DNA of 37,398 bases from Guillardia theta CCMP2712 (Eukaryota > Cryptophyceae > Pyrenomonadales > Geminigeraceae). The notes under the pieces were generated by a model. It worked only from the letters and a program-made list of their open reading frames with translations. It ran no database searches and was not told the origin of the DNA. The translations under genes were made by a program, and so were the position numbers. Where the stretch lies: assembly GCF_000315625.1 (NCBI RefSeq), contig NW_005434556.1, positions 44,579 to 81,976 on the forward strand. The letters are read 5' to 3'. Positions 10,511 to 19,124 of the stretch are shown piece after piece. How positions within the stretch are numbered: position 1 is the stretch's first letter; each line of letters begins with the position of its first letter.

Positions 10511-11554
10511 CTACCGACTCTCTCTACGGGACGGTCGGGACTGACGAGCCGGGGCCGGGCGTCCGATCGACCTACACTCGAAGCATTGCGATCGCTGCTG
10601 GGCGTGCTGGCAGAGCACTATCTCTCCTGCACTCCCGGCGAAGAGAGCGGCGAGGTCGGTGCCGGCAGAGAGCATGTGGGCGACGTCTGGCGGGGGCTGG
10701 GGGCCGAGGCAGGCGGGGGAGCTTGCAGCGGGAGACAGCCTGCAGTCCTTGCATGTAGATCGCCTCCGGGCATGGATACAGATGCTGGCTCCCCCGCACT
10801 CCTTGCACTGAGATCGTATCCGCCCATGGGCACAGATGCTGGCTCCCCCGCACTCCTTGCACTGAGATCGTCTCCGCCCATGGGTACAGATGCTGGCTCC
10901 CCCGCACTCCTTGCAGCAAGATCGCTGGCGCCCATGGGCACAGATGCTGGCTCCCCCGCACTCCTTGCACTTATCTCGCTCGCGCCCATGGGCACAGATG
11001 CTGACTCCCCCGCACTCCTTGCACTTAGCTCGCTGGCGCTGATGGATACAGATGCTGGCTCCCCCGCACTCCTTGCACTGAGATCGCTGGCGCCCATGGG
11101 TACAGATGCTGGCTCCCCCGCAATCCTTGCACTTAGCTCGCTCGCGCTGATGGGTACAGATGCTGGCTCCCCCGCACTCCTTGCACTTAGCTCGCTCCCG
11201 CCCATGGGTGCAGATGCTGGCTCCCCCGCACTCCTTGCACTTATCTCGCTGGCGCCCATGGGTACAGATGCTGGCTCCCCCGCACTCCTTGCACTGAGAT
11301 CGCCTGCGCCCATGGGCACAGATGCTGGCTCCCCCGCACTCCTTGCATCGAGATCGTATCCGCCCGTGCTCGCATGCCTTCCCGGATCCTGTCTGCTTTC
11401 TTCCCCCTCCCGGCTGGGCGTCGCCTGCTGCCAGCTTCGTCTCGTGGGCTCCTCCTGGCCCCGCGGAGCTCTCTGTCCTCGCTCGCTTGCTGCGAGGGCG
11501 GGAGGGGCTGGAGGAGCCTCGCGCCATGTCTCGCGTCAGGATCAGCGCAAACAT
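10511..11554 (-). CDS. Cys/His 18-residue-module protein, copy 1 (12 modules)
   Basis: 347 residues from the ATG at 11554. Order: short N-terminus MFALILTRDMARG, a basic nuclear-signal-like patch RPRSKRARTESS, a Gly/Lys linker, then modules of type CKECGGASICTHGRRRSQ repeated every 18 residues (54 bp), then a Pro-rich segment and a last degenerate module CQHAQQRSQCFEC. Each module offers Cys1, Cys4, Cys10 and His12, a likely zinc site, and is strongly basic, so nucleic-acid binding is plausible but unproven. Variable x15/x17x18 order: I-SR, R-SQ, Q-DK, E-AK, E-AK, Q-SQ, Q-AK, E-DK, Q-SC, R-SQ, I-SQ, R-ST. The long C-terminus ends RRESR. The ATG used here may be internal: in-phase upstream exons are described separately. 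Function unknown. Confidence 0.75.
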   Translation of the reverse strand: MFALILTRDMARGSSSPSRPRSKRARTESSAGPGGAHETKLAAGDAQPGGGRKQTGSGKACEHGRIRSRCKECGGASICAHGRRRSQCKECGGASICTHGRQRDKCKECGGASICTHGRERAKCKECGGASICTHQRERAKCKDCGGASICTHGRQRSQCKECGGASICIHQRQRAKCKECGGVSICAHGRERDKCKECGGASICAHGRQRSCCKECGGASICTHGRRRSQCKECGGASICAHGRIRSQCKECGGASICIHARRRSTCKDCRLSPAASSPACLGPQPPPDVAHMLSAGTDLAALFAGSAGEIVLCQHAQQRSQCFECRSIGRPAPARQSRPSRRESR

Positions 11555-11739
11555 GCCGTCTGGTGTGCGGTACCGGTGAGGGTCGGGCTGGGGTAGTGAG
11601 AGGGACGCGCAGGGGGTACAGAGGGGGAAGAAGGAGGGGTAGGGGCGGAGGGTACCGGTGGGGGGGTAGGGGGGGATGGAGAAAAAGGCGGGAAGATGAA
11701 AGTTTGTGGGTTGGTAGGGGAGGGTATCACAGCTATGAC

Positions 11740-12045
11740 CTGATAGAGGTCTGCTACGAGGTGTCCTAGGACCCGGGGCCTGTGGGGCGGGCCCAACAAC
11801 CCGAGAGAGGCAGTAGAGTCAAGGACAAGGTTGAGTGTGACCCGTCAGGGTAGGAGATGACGGACACACAGCACTCGCTCCTTCACCACCGGCACTCTCA
11901 CTCTTGTATGATCCCCTCGGTGCGAAACCCACGATACAGCCACACGCTCAGCTCAGGGCACGAGCTGCTGTCGGTATCGGTGAGGTGCAGATGCGTCGAG
12001 TCCGCGTGTGGGTCGAGGACCGCGTTCCCAAGAAGCTCAAAGGGT
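11740..12045 (-). other. Candidate upstream exons of the Cys/His gene (unit 1)
   Basis: Two minus-strand exons join in phase to the main exon. About 12037-11902 (start uncertain) reads LLGNAVLDPHADSTHLHL through SVWLYRGFRTEGIIQ and ends at donor GA|GTGAGAG. Then 11779-11740 reads PRVLGQLVADLYQ, between acceptor CACAG|G and donor CAG|GTCATAG. The next acceptor CCCCAG|CCC at 11588 leads through PDPHRYRTPDG into the MFALIL exon. The last intron is a length-variable, Pro-coding pyrimidine tract. Equivalents lie at about 15718-15861, 19496-19639, 23191-23334, 26075-26218 and 29783-29926 for the first exon. Unit 7 lacks it. No in-frame start codon was found for it, so another 5' exon is expected. 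Confidence 0.45.
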
Positions 12046-12130
12046 CATGAGTAGGCAACACAACAGCAGTGTGTTGTGACGATGGCGAGTGTGATCAAAG
12101 AGTGAGAGAGAGGCAGAGCAGGAGGTGTGT

Positions 12131-12136
12131 TTTATT
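12131..12136 (-). promoter_or_regulatory. Possible poly(A) signal AATAAA in unit spacer
   Basis: AATAAA on the minus strand, about 65 bases beyond an open frame ending PFLSILI; repeated in units 1-6. It lies upstream of the candidate 5' exons of the Cys/His gene, so it either ends a separate small minus-strand gene or is fortuitous. Confidence 0.2.
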
Positions 12137-12645
12137 TGAGAGAAGGTGCCGAGATCGTCTCAGTGCCAATGAGTTGCAAATGACAAAGAAAGCGGGACTT
12201 TCAGATCAGGATTGAGAGAAAGGGAAATGAGTCAGCGATAGTTTCCTGATGCTGGTCTGTGATGGAGAGAGGGTCGCCCAGTGGCAGAGCAGCGGCAATA
12301 GTCAACGCACCCGCAGAGAGCCAGAGCCAGAGAGAGCACACAGGACCCCCGTCCTTCTCCTGACCAAGTGCGGGGAAAGGACCCCTCATCAGTACTGCTC
12401 GTACGCCAAAATGGATTGGAGGAAAGCCAACTCTTCGTCGTCATCTCTCAACATGGTACCACCCCGTCTCACTGAGCTCCTTGGCCAGAGGAGCCTCGCG
12501 AGATAAGCTAGAGAGTTGCTACTCTATCAGCACTACTACCCCCGGGTGCTACCTCAGAGCTAACAGTCTACAGCTGACTACCGGTGCTCTTGAGCTCGAT
12601 TCACACTTGACTCCAAAGGTCAGCTGGCGTGCTCACCGACCTTAC

Positions 12646-12756
12646 TTGGCAGGAATCAGAGCCAACCGTCGTCACACCAGCATCTCGATCCATCGTGACA
12701 AGCAAGTCACAACAGAGCGATACTCTAGCGTACTTGAAGGAGGGTCTATCCCCTCC
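12646..12756 (-). other. Candidate conserved exon of unknown gene in unit spacer
   Basis: A 37-codon open segment between acceptor GGGTAG|GG and donor CCAA|GTAAGG, reading RPSFKYARVSLCCDLLV then TMDRDAGVTTVGSDSCQ. The same segment occurs in units 1-6. The change separating unit 1 from the others (ACG to ACC in the TM codon pair) is silent in this frame. It may belong to a 5' exon of the Cys/His gene or to a separate gene. No homologue recognised. Confidence 0.25.
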
Positions 12757-13628
12757 CTACCCTCCTCCAGCCCCAGCCGCCAGGTGTGAGGGAGGGTTGA
12801 CGGGAGGTCTAGGGGTAGGGAGGGAGATAGGGACGGGAGAGGAGAGCAGGCAAGACAAAGAGGCAGGGGGGAAGTCAAACGGCTCATGCTCGATGCCTCA
12901 ATGCAACGGGGATAGGAGAGGAAGCACAAGGGAAACTCGTCGCAAGGCTCACCCGAGACGTGGCTCCCTTCATAGTCCAGCTCCCCAAGCGACAGAGGCC
13001 CTCGGGTCTTGCCCCTTCCATCCCCTCACTCCATTCTTACACCTCACATGCCTTGCTCTCCTTCCTTCCTCCGCGGCAAGAGCTAAGCACACCCCTGCAT
13101 TCCCCTGCTGCAGACCAGGTAGGGTCTGTGCCCCGGTGCGACCCAAGGAGACGACGAGGCAGTCCTTGAGGTGCTTCAGAGGGTCCTTGCGAGGCTTGAG
13201 ACCCGGTTGTTCTCCTGCTTGCTACCACCCCCCTCGCCTCCACAAGCCCCGTCACACCCCTGCTTCCACCCCGAAGGAGGCCGCAGGGTCCTCAGCCGGC
13301 AGGGGTGTTCCGTGTAGGGAACACCGGTAGGGCCGTTGGCCGGGGCTTGACAGCAGGGCCCCGTCAGGGTCCCTCCCCACAGACGGGTACCGCAATGGAG
13401 GCCGGCAAGGGGGGGGAGATAGGTAGGGTAGGGAAGTGAAGTAGACGTCATCGAGCTGCGTTGACTAGATCACTACCAGCATGCGCTCGTCTCTCCTGCT
13501 CGCTAGCACATGACCAGCACTTGCTCGCGTGCCTGGTGCTGGTGCTGGTGCCGGGTAGGTTGCGGGAGATCGTAGCCTTGACCCGAGGGCCGGAGCTGAC
13601 TGCGGTGTAGGGATGACTCAACGCACGG

Positions 13629-13880
13629 CAGCTCTCCCTCGACCCATCCCCTTCCCGTGACACCTTGCTTGTGCTCCCTCCTGCCTCCTTCCGTCCAGCT
13701 CTCGTCTCCCTACCAGCCTCCTGCTGCGCCTTAGTCGAGCCTTTGCTCAGACCCTTGGCAGGTGATATGCAAGGGGCCGGCGGCGGCAGAGTCTTCGCGC
13801 TCTTCCCGGCTTGGACATCCTTGAGGCCGGGACGAGGGGGAGGTTTGTTTAAGAGAGGCAGACTCCGGCTTGGGATCTGA
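13629..13880 (-). pseudogene. CEP162 exon-6 fragment, unit 2
   Basis: Copy of CEP162-like bases about 7313-7559 including the SREGDGS codons, which the truncated unit 1 copy has lost. Carries the 4-base TTTG insertion and CAAGGGG in place of GAAGGGA. Confidence 0.85.
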
Positions 13881-14115
13881 GGCCCTTGCCCACGACGAGC
13901 TTCTCGCGACGACGTCTACAAGCCTTGTAGGCGGCAAGCAAGCGCCACTCCAAGCAGACTGACGGCTGACGGCAGGCCCGGTCCAAAGCAGAGCCAGACC
14001 GTCTCCCACCATCCCTGCTACTCGTGCGCTAGAGGCCGGGTGAGCATGGTGCAGATGTCTGTCTTTCGCGTGCTCTTCATGTACAAGCCCTGGTCTAGAG
14101 TCCTACCGACTCTCT

Positions 14116-15291
14116 CTACGGGACGGTCGGGAGGCGTCCGATCGACCTACACTCGAAGCATTGCGATCGCTGCTGGGCGTGCTGGCAGAGCACTATCTCT
14201 CCTGCACTCCCGGCGATGAGAGCGGCGAGGTCGGTGCCGGCAGAGAGCATGTGGGCGACGTCTGGCGGGGGCTGGGGGCCGAGGCAGGCGGGAGAGCTTG
14301 CAGCGGGAGACAGCCTGCAGTCCTTGCACTTAGATCGCCTCAGCGCATGGAAACAGATGCTGGCTCCCCCGCACTCCTTGCACTGAGATCGCTGGCGCCC
14401 ATGGATGCAGATGCTGGCTCCCCTGCACTCCTTGCACTTAGCTCGCTCCCGTCCATGGATACAGATGCTGGCTCCCCCGCACTCCTTGCACTGGGATCGT
14501 ATCCGCCCATGGGTACAGATGCTGGCTCCCCCGCACTCCTTGCACTTAGCTCGTTCGCGCCCATGGGTACAGATGCTGGCTCCCCCGCACTCCTTGCACT
14601 GAGATCGCCTCCGCGCATGAATGCAGATGCTGGCTCCCCCGCACTCCTTGCATGTAGATCGCTGGCGCTGATGGGCACAGATGCTGGCTCCCCCGCACTC
14701 CTTGCAGAAAGATCGCTCCCGCCCATGGGCACAGATGCTGGCTCCCCCGCACTCCTTGCACCTAGCTCGCTGGCGCTCATGGGTACAGATGCTGGCTCCC
14801 CCGCACTCCTTGCACTGAGATCGTCTCCGCCCATGGATGCAGATGCTGGCTCCCCCGCACTCCTTGCACTGAGATCGCCTCCGCCCATGGGTACAGATGC
14901 TGGCTCCCCCGCACTCCTTGCACTTATCTCGCTCCCGCCCATGGGTACAGATGCTGGCTCCCCCGCACTCCTTGCAGAAAGATCGCTCCCGCCCATGGGC
15001 ACAGATGCTGGCTCCCCCGCACTCCTTGCACTTAGCTCGCTCCCGCCCATGGGCACAGATGCTGGCTCCCCCGCACTCCTTGCACTGAGATCGTATCCGC
15101 CCGTGCTCGCATGCCTTCCCGGATCCTGTCTGCTTTCTTCCCCCTCCCGGCTGGGCGTCGCCTGCTGCCAGCTTCGTCTCGTGGGCTCCTCCTGGCCCCG
15201 CGGAGCTCTCTGTCCTCGCTCGCTTGCTGCGAGGGCGGGTGGGGCTGGAGGAGCCTCGCGCCATGTCTCGCGTCAGGATCAGCGCAAACAT
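14116..15291 (-). CDS. Cys/His 18-residue-module protein, copy 2 (15 modules)
   Basis: 391 residues, the longest copy. Variable x15/x17x18 order: I-SQ, E-AK, E-SF, E-DK, R-SQ, R-SQ, Q-AR, E-SF, Q-ST, R-SQ, E-AK, I-SQ, E-AK, Q-SQ, R-SK. The order largely matches copy 6, including the otherwise unique Glu13 module (THERQRA). One module reads CKECRGASIC. A 17-bp deletion relative to copy 1 shifts the end to the short C-terminus RLPTVP. The frame stays open upstream to 15615 through the pyrimidine intron, so intron retention would extend the protein in this copy. Confidence 0.75.
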   Translation of the reverse strand: MFALILTRDMARGSSSPTRPRSKRARTESSAGPGGAHETKLAAGDAQPGGGRKQTGSGKACEHGRIRSQCKECGGASICAHGRERAKCKECGGASICAHGRERSFCKECGGASICTHGRERDKCKECGGASICTHGRRRSQCKECGGASICIHGRRRSQCKECGGASICTHERQRARCKECGGASICAHGRERSFCKECGGASICAHQRQRSTCKECGGASICIHARRRSQCKECGGASICTHGRERAKCKECGGASICTHGRIRSQCKECGGASICIHGRERAKCKECRGASICIHGRQRSQCKECGGASICFHALRRSKCKDCRLSPAASSPACLGPQPPPDVAHMLSAGTDLAALIAGSAGEIVLCQHAQQRSQCFECRSIGRLPTVP

Positions 15292-17658
15292 GCCGTCTGG
15301 TGTGCGGTACCGGTGAGGGTCGGGCTGGGGTAGTGAGAGGGACGCACAGGGGGTACAGAGGAGGGAGAAGGATGGGTAGAAGAGGGTACAGAGGGGGGAG
15401 CAGGAGGGGTAGGAGGGATTGTGTGTAAGGGGGTAGCGAGCTGTACTGGGGTAGGGGCGGAGGGTACCGATGGGGGGGGGGGGGTAGGGGGGTGGAGAAA
15501 AAGGCGGGAAGATGAAAGTTTGTGGGTTGGTAGGGGAGGGTATCACAGCTATGACCTGATCGAGGTCTGCTACGAGCTGTCCTAGGACCCGGGGCCTGTC
15601 GGGCGGGCCCAACAACCCGAGAGAGGCAGTAGAGTCAAGGACAAGGTTGAGTGTGACCCGTCAGGGTAGGAGATGACGGACACACAGCACTCGCTCCTTC
15701 ACCACCGGCACTCTCACTCTTGTATGATCCCCTCGGTGCGAAACCCACGATACAGCCACACGCTCAGCTCAGGGCACGAGCTGCTGTCGGTATCGGTGAG
15801 GTGCAGATGCGTCGAGTCCGCGTGTGGGTCGAGGACCGCGTTCCCAAGAAGCTCAAAGGGTCATGAGGACGCAACACAACAGCAGTGTGTTGTGACGATG
15901 GCGAGTGTGATCAAAGAGTGAGAGAGAGGCAGAGCAGGAGGTGTGTTTTATTTGAGAGAAGATGCCGAGAACGTCTCAGTGCCAATGAGTTGCAAATGAC
16001 AAAGAAAGCGGGACTTTCAGATCAGGATTGAGAGAAAGGGAAATGAGTCAGCGATAGTTTCCTGATGCTGGTCTGTGATGGAGAGAGGGTCGCCCAGTGG
16101 CAGAGCAGCGGCAATAGTCAACGCACCCGCAGAGAGCCAGAGCCAGAGAGAGCACACAGGACCCCCGTCCTTCTCCTGACCAAGTGCGGGGAAAGGACCC
16201 CTCATCAGTACTGCTCGTACGCCAACATGGATTGGAGGAAAGCCAACTCTTCGTCGTCATCTCTCAACATGGTACCACCCCGTCTCACTGAGCTCCTTGG
16301 CCAGAGGAGCCTCGCGAGATAAGCTAGAGAGTTGCTACTCTATCAGCACTACTACCCCCGGGTGCTACCTCAGAGCTAACAGTCTACAGCTGACTACCGG
16401 TGCTCTTGAGCTCGATTCACACTTGACTCCAAAGGTCAGCTGGCGTGCTCACCGACCTTACTTGGCAGGAATCAGAGCCAACCGTCGTCACACCAGCATC
16501 TCGATCCATGGTGACAAGCAAGTCACAACAGAGCGATACTCTAGCGTACTTGAAGGAGGGTCTATCCCCTCCCTACCCTCCTCCAGCCCCAGCCGCCAGG
16601 TGTGAGGGAGGGGGTTGACGGGAGGTCTAGGGGTAGGGAGGGAGATAGGGACGGGAGAGGAGAGCAGGCAAGACAAAGAGGCAGGGGGGAAGTCAAACGG
16701 CTCATGCTCGATGCCTCAACGCAACGGGGATAGGAGAACACACACAAGCGTTGAGGGAAGCATAAGGGAAACTCGTCGCAAGGCTCACCCGAGACGTGGC
16801 TCCCTTCATAGTCCAGCTCCCCAAGCGACAGAGGCCCTCGGGTCTTGCCCCTTCCATCCCCTCACTCCATTCTTACACCTCACATGCCTTGCTCTCCTTC
16901 CTTCCTCCGCGGCAAGAGCTAAGCACACCCCTCCATTCCCCTGCTGCAGACCAGGTAGGGTCTGTGCCCCGGTGCGACCCAAGGAGACGACGAGGCAGTC
17001 CTTGAGGTGCTTCAACCGGTAAGGCCGTTGGCCGGGGCCTGACAGCAGGGCCCCTTCAGGGTCCCTTCCCACAGACGGGTACCGCAATGGAGGCCGGCAA
17101 GGGGGGGGGGAGATAGGTAGGGTAGGGAAGTGAAGTAGACGTCATCGAGCTGCGTTGACTAGATCACTACCAGCATGCGCTCGACTCTCCTGCTCGCTAG
17201 CACATGACCAGCACTTGCTCGCGTGCCTGGTGCTGGTGCTGGTGCCGGGTAGGTTGCGGGAGATCGTAGACGGATGGCGGTACGGACATGGAGGACGTCG
17301 GCATGGCGCGGTGTGAGACAGACAGGCCTGCATGGGTCAGCTGGCATCGATCGACTTGCGTGGAGCAGCCGCACGAGCGTCCTCCTCCTCTACGCGCGCG
17401 GGGGGCAAGAAGCGAGAGGCTGCTCGAAGGCTCCTTGCCTTGCGTGCAGGAGCTCCGTCGGTGGAGGGTCTTGATCGTGAGAGAAGCCCCACCCCTTGCA
17501 TCCGGTGGACATGATCTGTACCTCCACCATCAGACCTCGAGGAGGTGTGCGGTATGAGCCTTGACCCGAGGGCCGGAGCGGACTGCGGTGTAGGGAGAGC
17601 TCCTCGACTAGCGTCGATGCCGGAGCTGACTGCGGTGTAGGGATGACTCAACGCACGG

Positions 17659-17912
17659 CAGCTCTCCCTCGACCCATCCCCTTCCCGTGACACCTTGCTT
17701 GTGCTCCCTCCTGCCTCCTTCCGTCCAGCTCTCGTCTCCCTACCAGCCTCCTGCTGCGCCTTAGTCGAGCCTTTGCTCAGACCCTTGGCAGGTGATATGG
17801 AAGGGACCGGCGGCGGCAGAGTCTTCGCGCTCTTCCCGGCCCTTGGACATCCTTGAGGCCGGGACGAGGGGGAGGTTTGTTTCAGAGAGGCAGACTCCGG
17901 CTTGGGATCTGA
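17659..17912 (-). pseudogene. CEP162 exon-6 fragment, unit 3
   Basis: Copy of the CEP162-like exon-6 segment with the parental GGAAGGGA. It has an extra CCC at about 17840 and the TTTG insertion. Confidence 0.85.
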
Positions 17913-18134
17913 GGCCCTTGCCCACGACGAGCTTCTCGCGACGACGTCTACAAGCCTTGTAGGCGGCAAGCAAGCGCCACTCCTAGCAGACTGACGGCTG
18001 ACGGCAGGCCCGGTCCGAAGCATAGCCAGACCGTCTCCCACCATCCCTGCTACTCGTGCGCTAGAGGCCGGGTGAGCATGGTGCAGATGTCTGTCTTTCG
18101 CGTGCTCTTCATGTACAAGCCCTGGTCTAGAGTC

Positions 18135-19124
18135 CTACCGACTCTCTCTACGGGACGGTCGGGACTGACGAGCCGGGGCCGGGCGTCCGATCGACCTACA
18201 CTCGAAGCATTGCGATCGCTGCTGGGCGTGCTGGCAGAGCACTATCTCTCCTGCACTCCCGGCGAAGAGAGCGGCGAGGTCGGTGCCGGCAGAGAGCATG
18301 TGGGCGACGTCTGGCGGGGGCTGGGGGCCGAGGCAGGCGGGAGAGCTTGCAGCGGGAGGCAGCCTGCAGTCCTTGCATGTAGATCGCCTCCGCCCATGGA
18401 TACAGATGCTGGCTCCCCCGCACTCCTTGCATTGAGATCGTATCCGCCCATGGGCACAGATGCTGGATCCCCCGCACTCCTTGCACTTAGCTCGCTGGCG
18501 CGCATGGGTACAGATGCTGGCTCCCCCGCACTCCTTGCACTGAGATCGCTGGCGCCCATGGGTACAGATGCTGGCTCCCCCGCACTCCTTGCACTTATCT
18601 CGCAGGCGCTGATGGATGCAGATGCTGGCTCCCCCGCACTCCTTGCATCGAGATCGCTGGCGCTGATGGATGCAGATGCTGGCTCCCCCGCACTCCTTGC
18701 ACTTAGCTCGCTCCCGCCCATGGGTACAGATGCTGGATCCCCCGCACTCCTTGCACTTAGCTCGCTCGCGCTGATGGATGCAGATGCTGGATCCCCCGCA
18801 CTCCTTGCACTTATCTCGCTGGCGCCCATGGGTACAGATGCTGGCTCCCCCGCACTCCTTGCATCGAGATCGCAGGCGCTGATGGATGCAGATGCTGGCT
18901 CCCCCGCACTCCTTGCACTTAGCTCGCTCCCGCCCGTGCTCGCATGCCTTCCCGGATCCTGACTGCTTTCCTCCTCTTCCCGGCTGGGCCTCGCCTGCTG
19001 CCAGCTTCGTCTCGTGGGCTCCTCCTGGCCTCGCGGAGCTCTCTGTCCTCGCTCGCTTGCTGCGAGGGCGGGAGGGGCTGGAGGAGCCTCGCGCCATGTC
19101 TCGCGTCAGGATCAGCGCAAACAT
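18135..19124 (-). CDS. Cys/His 18-residue-module protein, copy 3 (11 modules)
   Basis: 329 residues with the long C-terminus. Variable order: E-AK, L-SR, Q-DK, E-AK, E-AK, Q-SR, L-DK, Q-SQ, Q-AK, I-SQ, R-ST. Five modules carry Gln at x13 (HQR). Three have CGGSSIC instead of CGGASIC. Leu at x15 is nearly confined to this copy. The linker reads GRGGKQSGSGK, unlike the other copies. Confidence 0.75.
   Translation of the reverse strand: MFALILTRDMARGSSSPSRPRSKRARTESSARPGGAHETKLAAGEAQPGRGGKQSGSGKACEHGRERAKCKECGGASICIHQRLRSRCKECGGASICTHGRQRDKCKECGGSSICIHQRERAKCKECGGSSICTHGRERAKCKECGGASICIHQRQRSRCKECGGASICIHQRLRDKCKECGGASICTHGRQRSQCKECGGASICTHARQRAKCKECGGSSICAHGRIRSQCKECGGASICIHGRRRSTCKDCRLPPAASSPACLGPQPPPDVAHMLSAGTDLAALFAGSAGEIVLCQHAQQRSQCFECRSIGRPAPARQSRPSRRESR

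Larger units (their letters stand above)
10072..13628. repeat. Tandem unit 1 of the Cys/His-repeat gene array
   Basis: Left-truncated unit that starts inside the CEP162-derived fragment. It holds that fragment, the minus-strand Cys/His gene, and about 1.6 kb of spacer (12050-13628) in which I see no long conserved ORF. The spacer has an AATAAA on the minus strand at 12136-12131 and one candidate minus exon at 12756-12646. Its right end lacks a roughly 300-bp segment seen in units 2, 3, 4 and 6, a deletion shared only with unit 5. It also shares GAGTAGGCAACAC (12049) with unit 5. Confidence 0.9.
13629..17658. repeat. Tandem unit 2
   Basis: Longest unit (4.0 kb). Its spacer (about 15870-17658) contains a roughly 300-bp segment (17272-17550) absent from units 1 and 5, and an extra CTCCTCGACTAG insertion near 17602 shared only with the unit 6 to 7 junction. 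An internal deletion at 17014 removes about 150 bases present in units 1, 3, 5 and 6. No long conserved ORF in the spacer. Confidence 0.9.

Noticed and set aside
10618-11319. Second minus-strand frame of the module arrays (ARSAGEPASVPMG repeats)
   Set aside because: Same 54-bp periodicity effect. No start context, no conserved flanks and no recognisable domain.
10740-11370. CRISPR-like array of regularly spaced repeats
   Set aside because: The period is exactly 54 bp with variation limited to a few codons in one frame. The genome is clearly eukaryotic with spliceosomal introns and no cas genes, so these are coding repeats.
10448-11596. Long plus-strand ORF with a repeating MGTDAGSPALLALRS pattern (and its counterparts in other units)
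   Set aside because: Antisense shadow of the Cys/His gene. A 54-bp stop-free repeat leaves several frames open. Variation between modules concentrates at zinc-finger loop codons of the minus frame, and only that frame preserves paired Cys/His ligands.
11857-12054. Plus-strand ORF MTDTQHSLLHHRHS, conserved in six units
   Set aside because: Antisense to the candidate spliced exon reading SVWLYRGFRTEGIIQ. Conservation follows from recent duplication, and no independent support exists.
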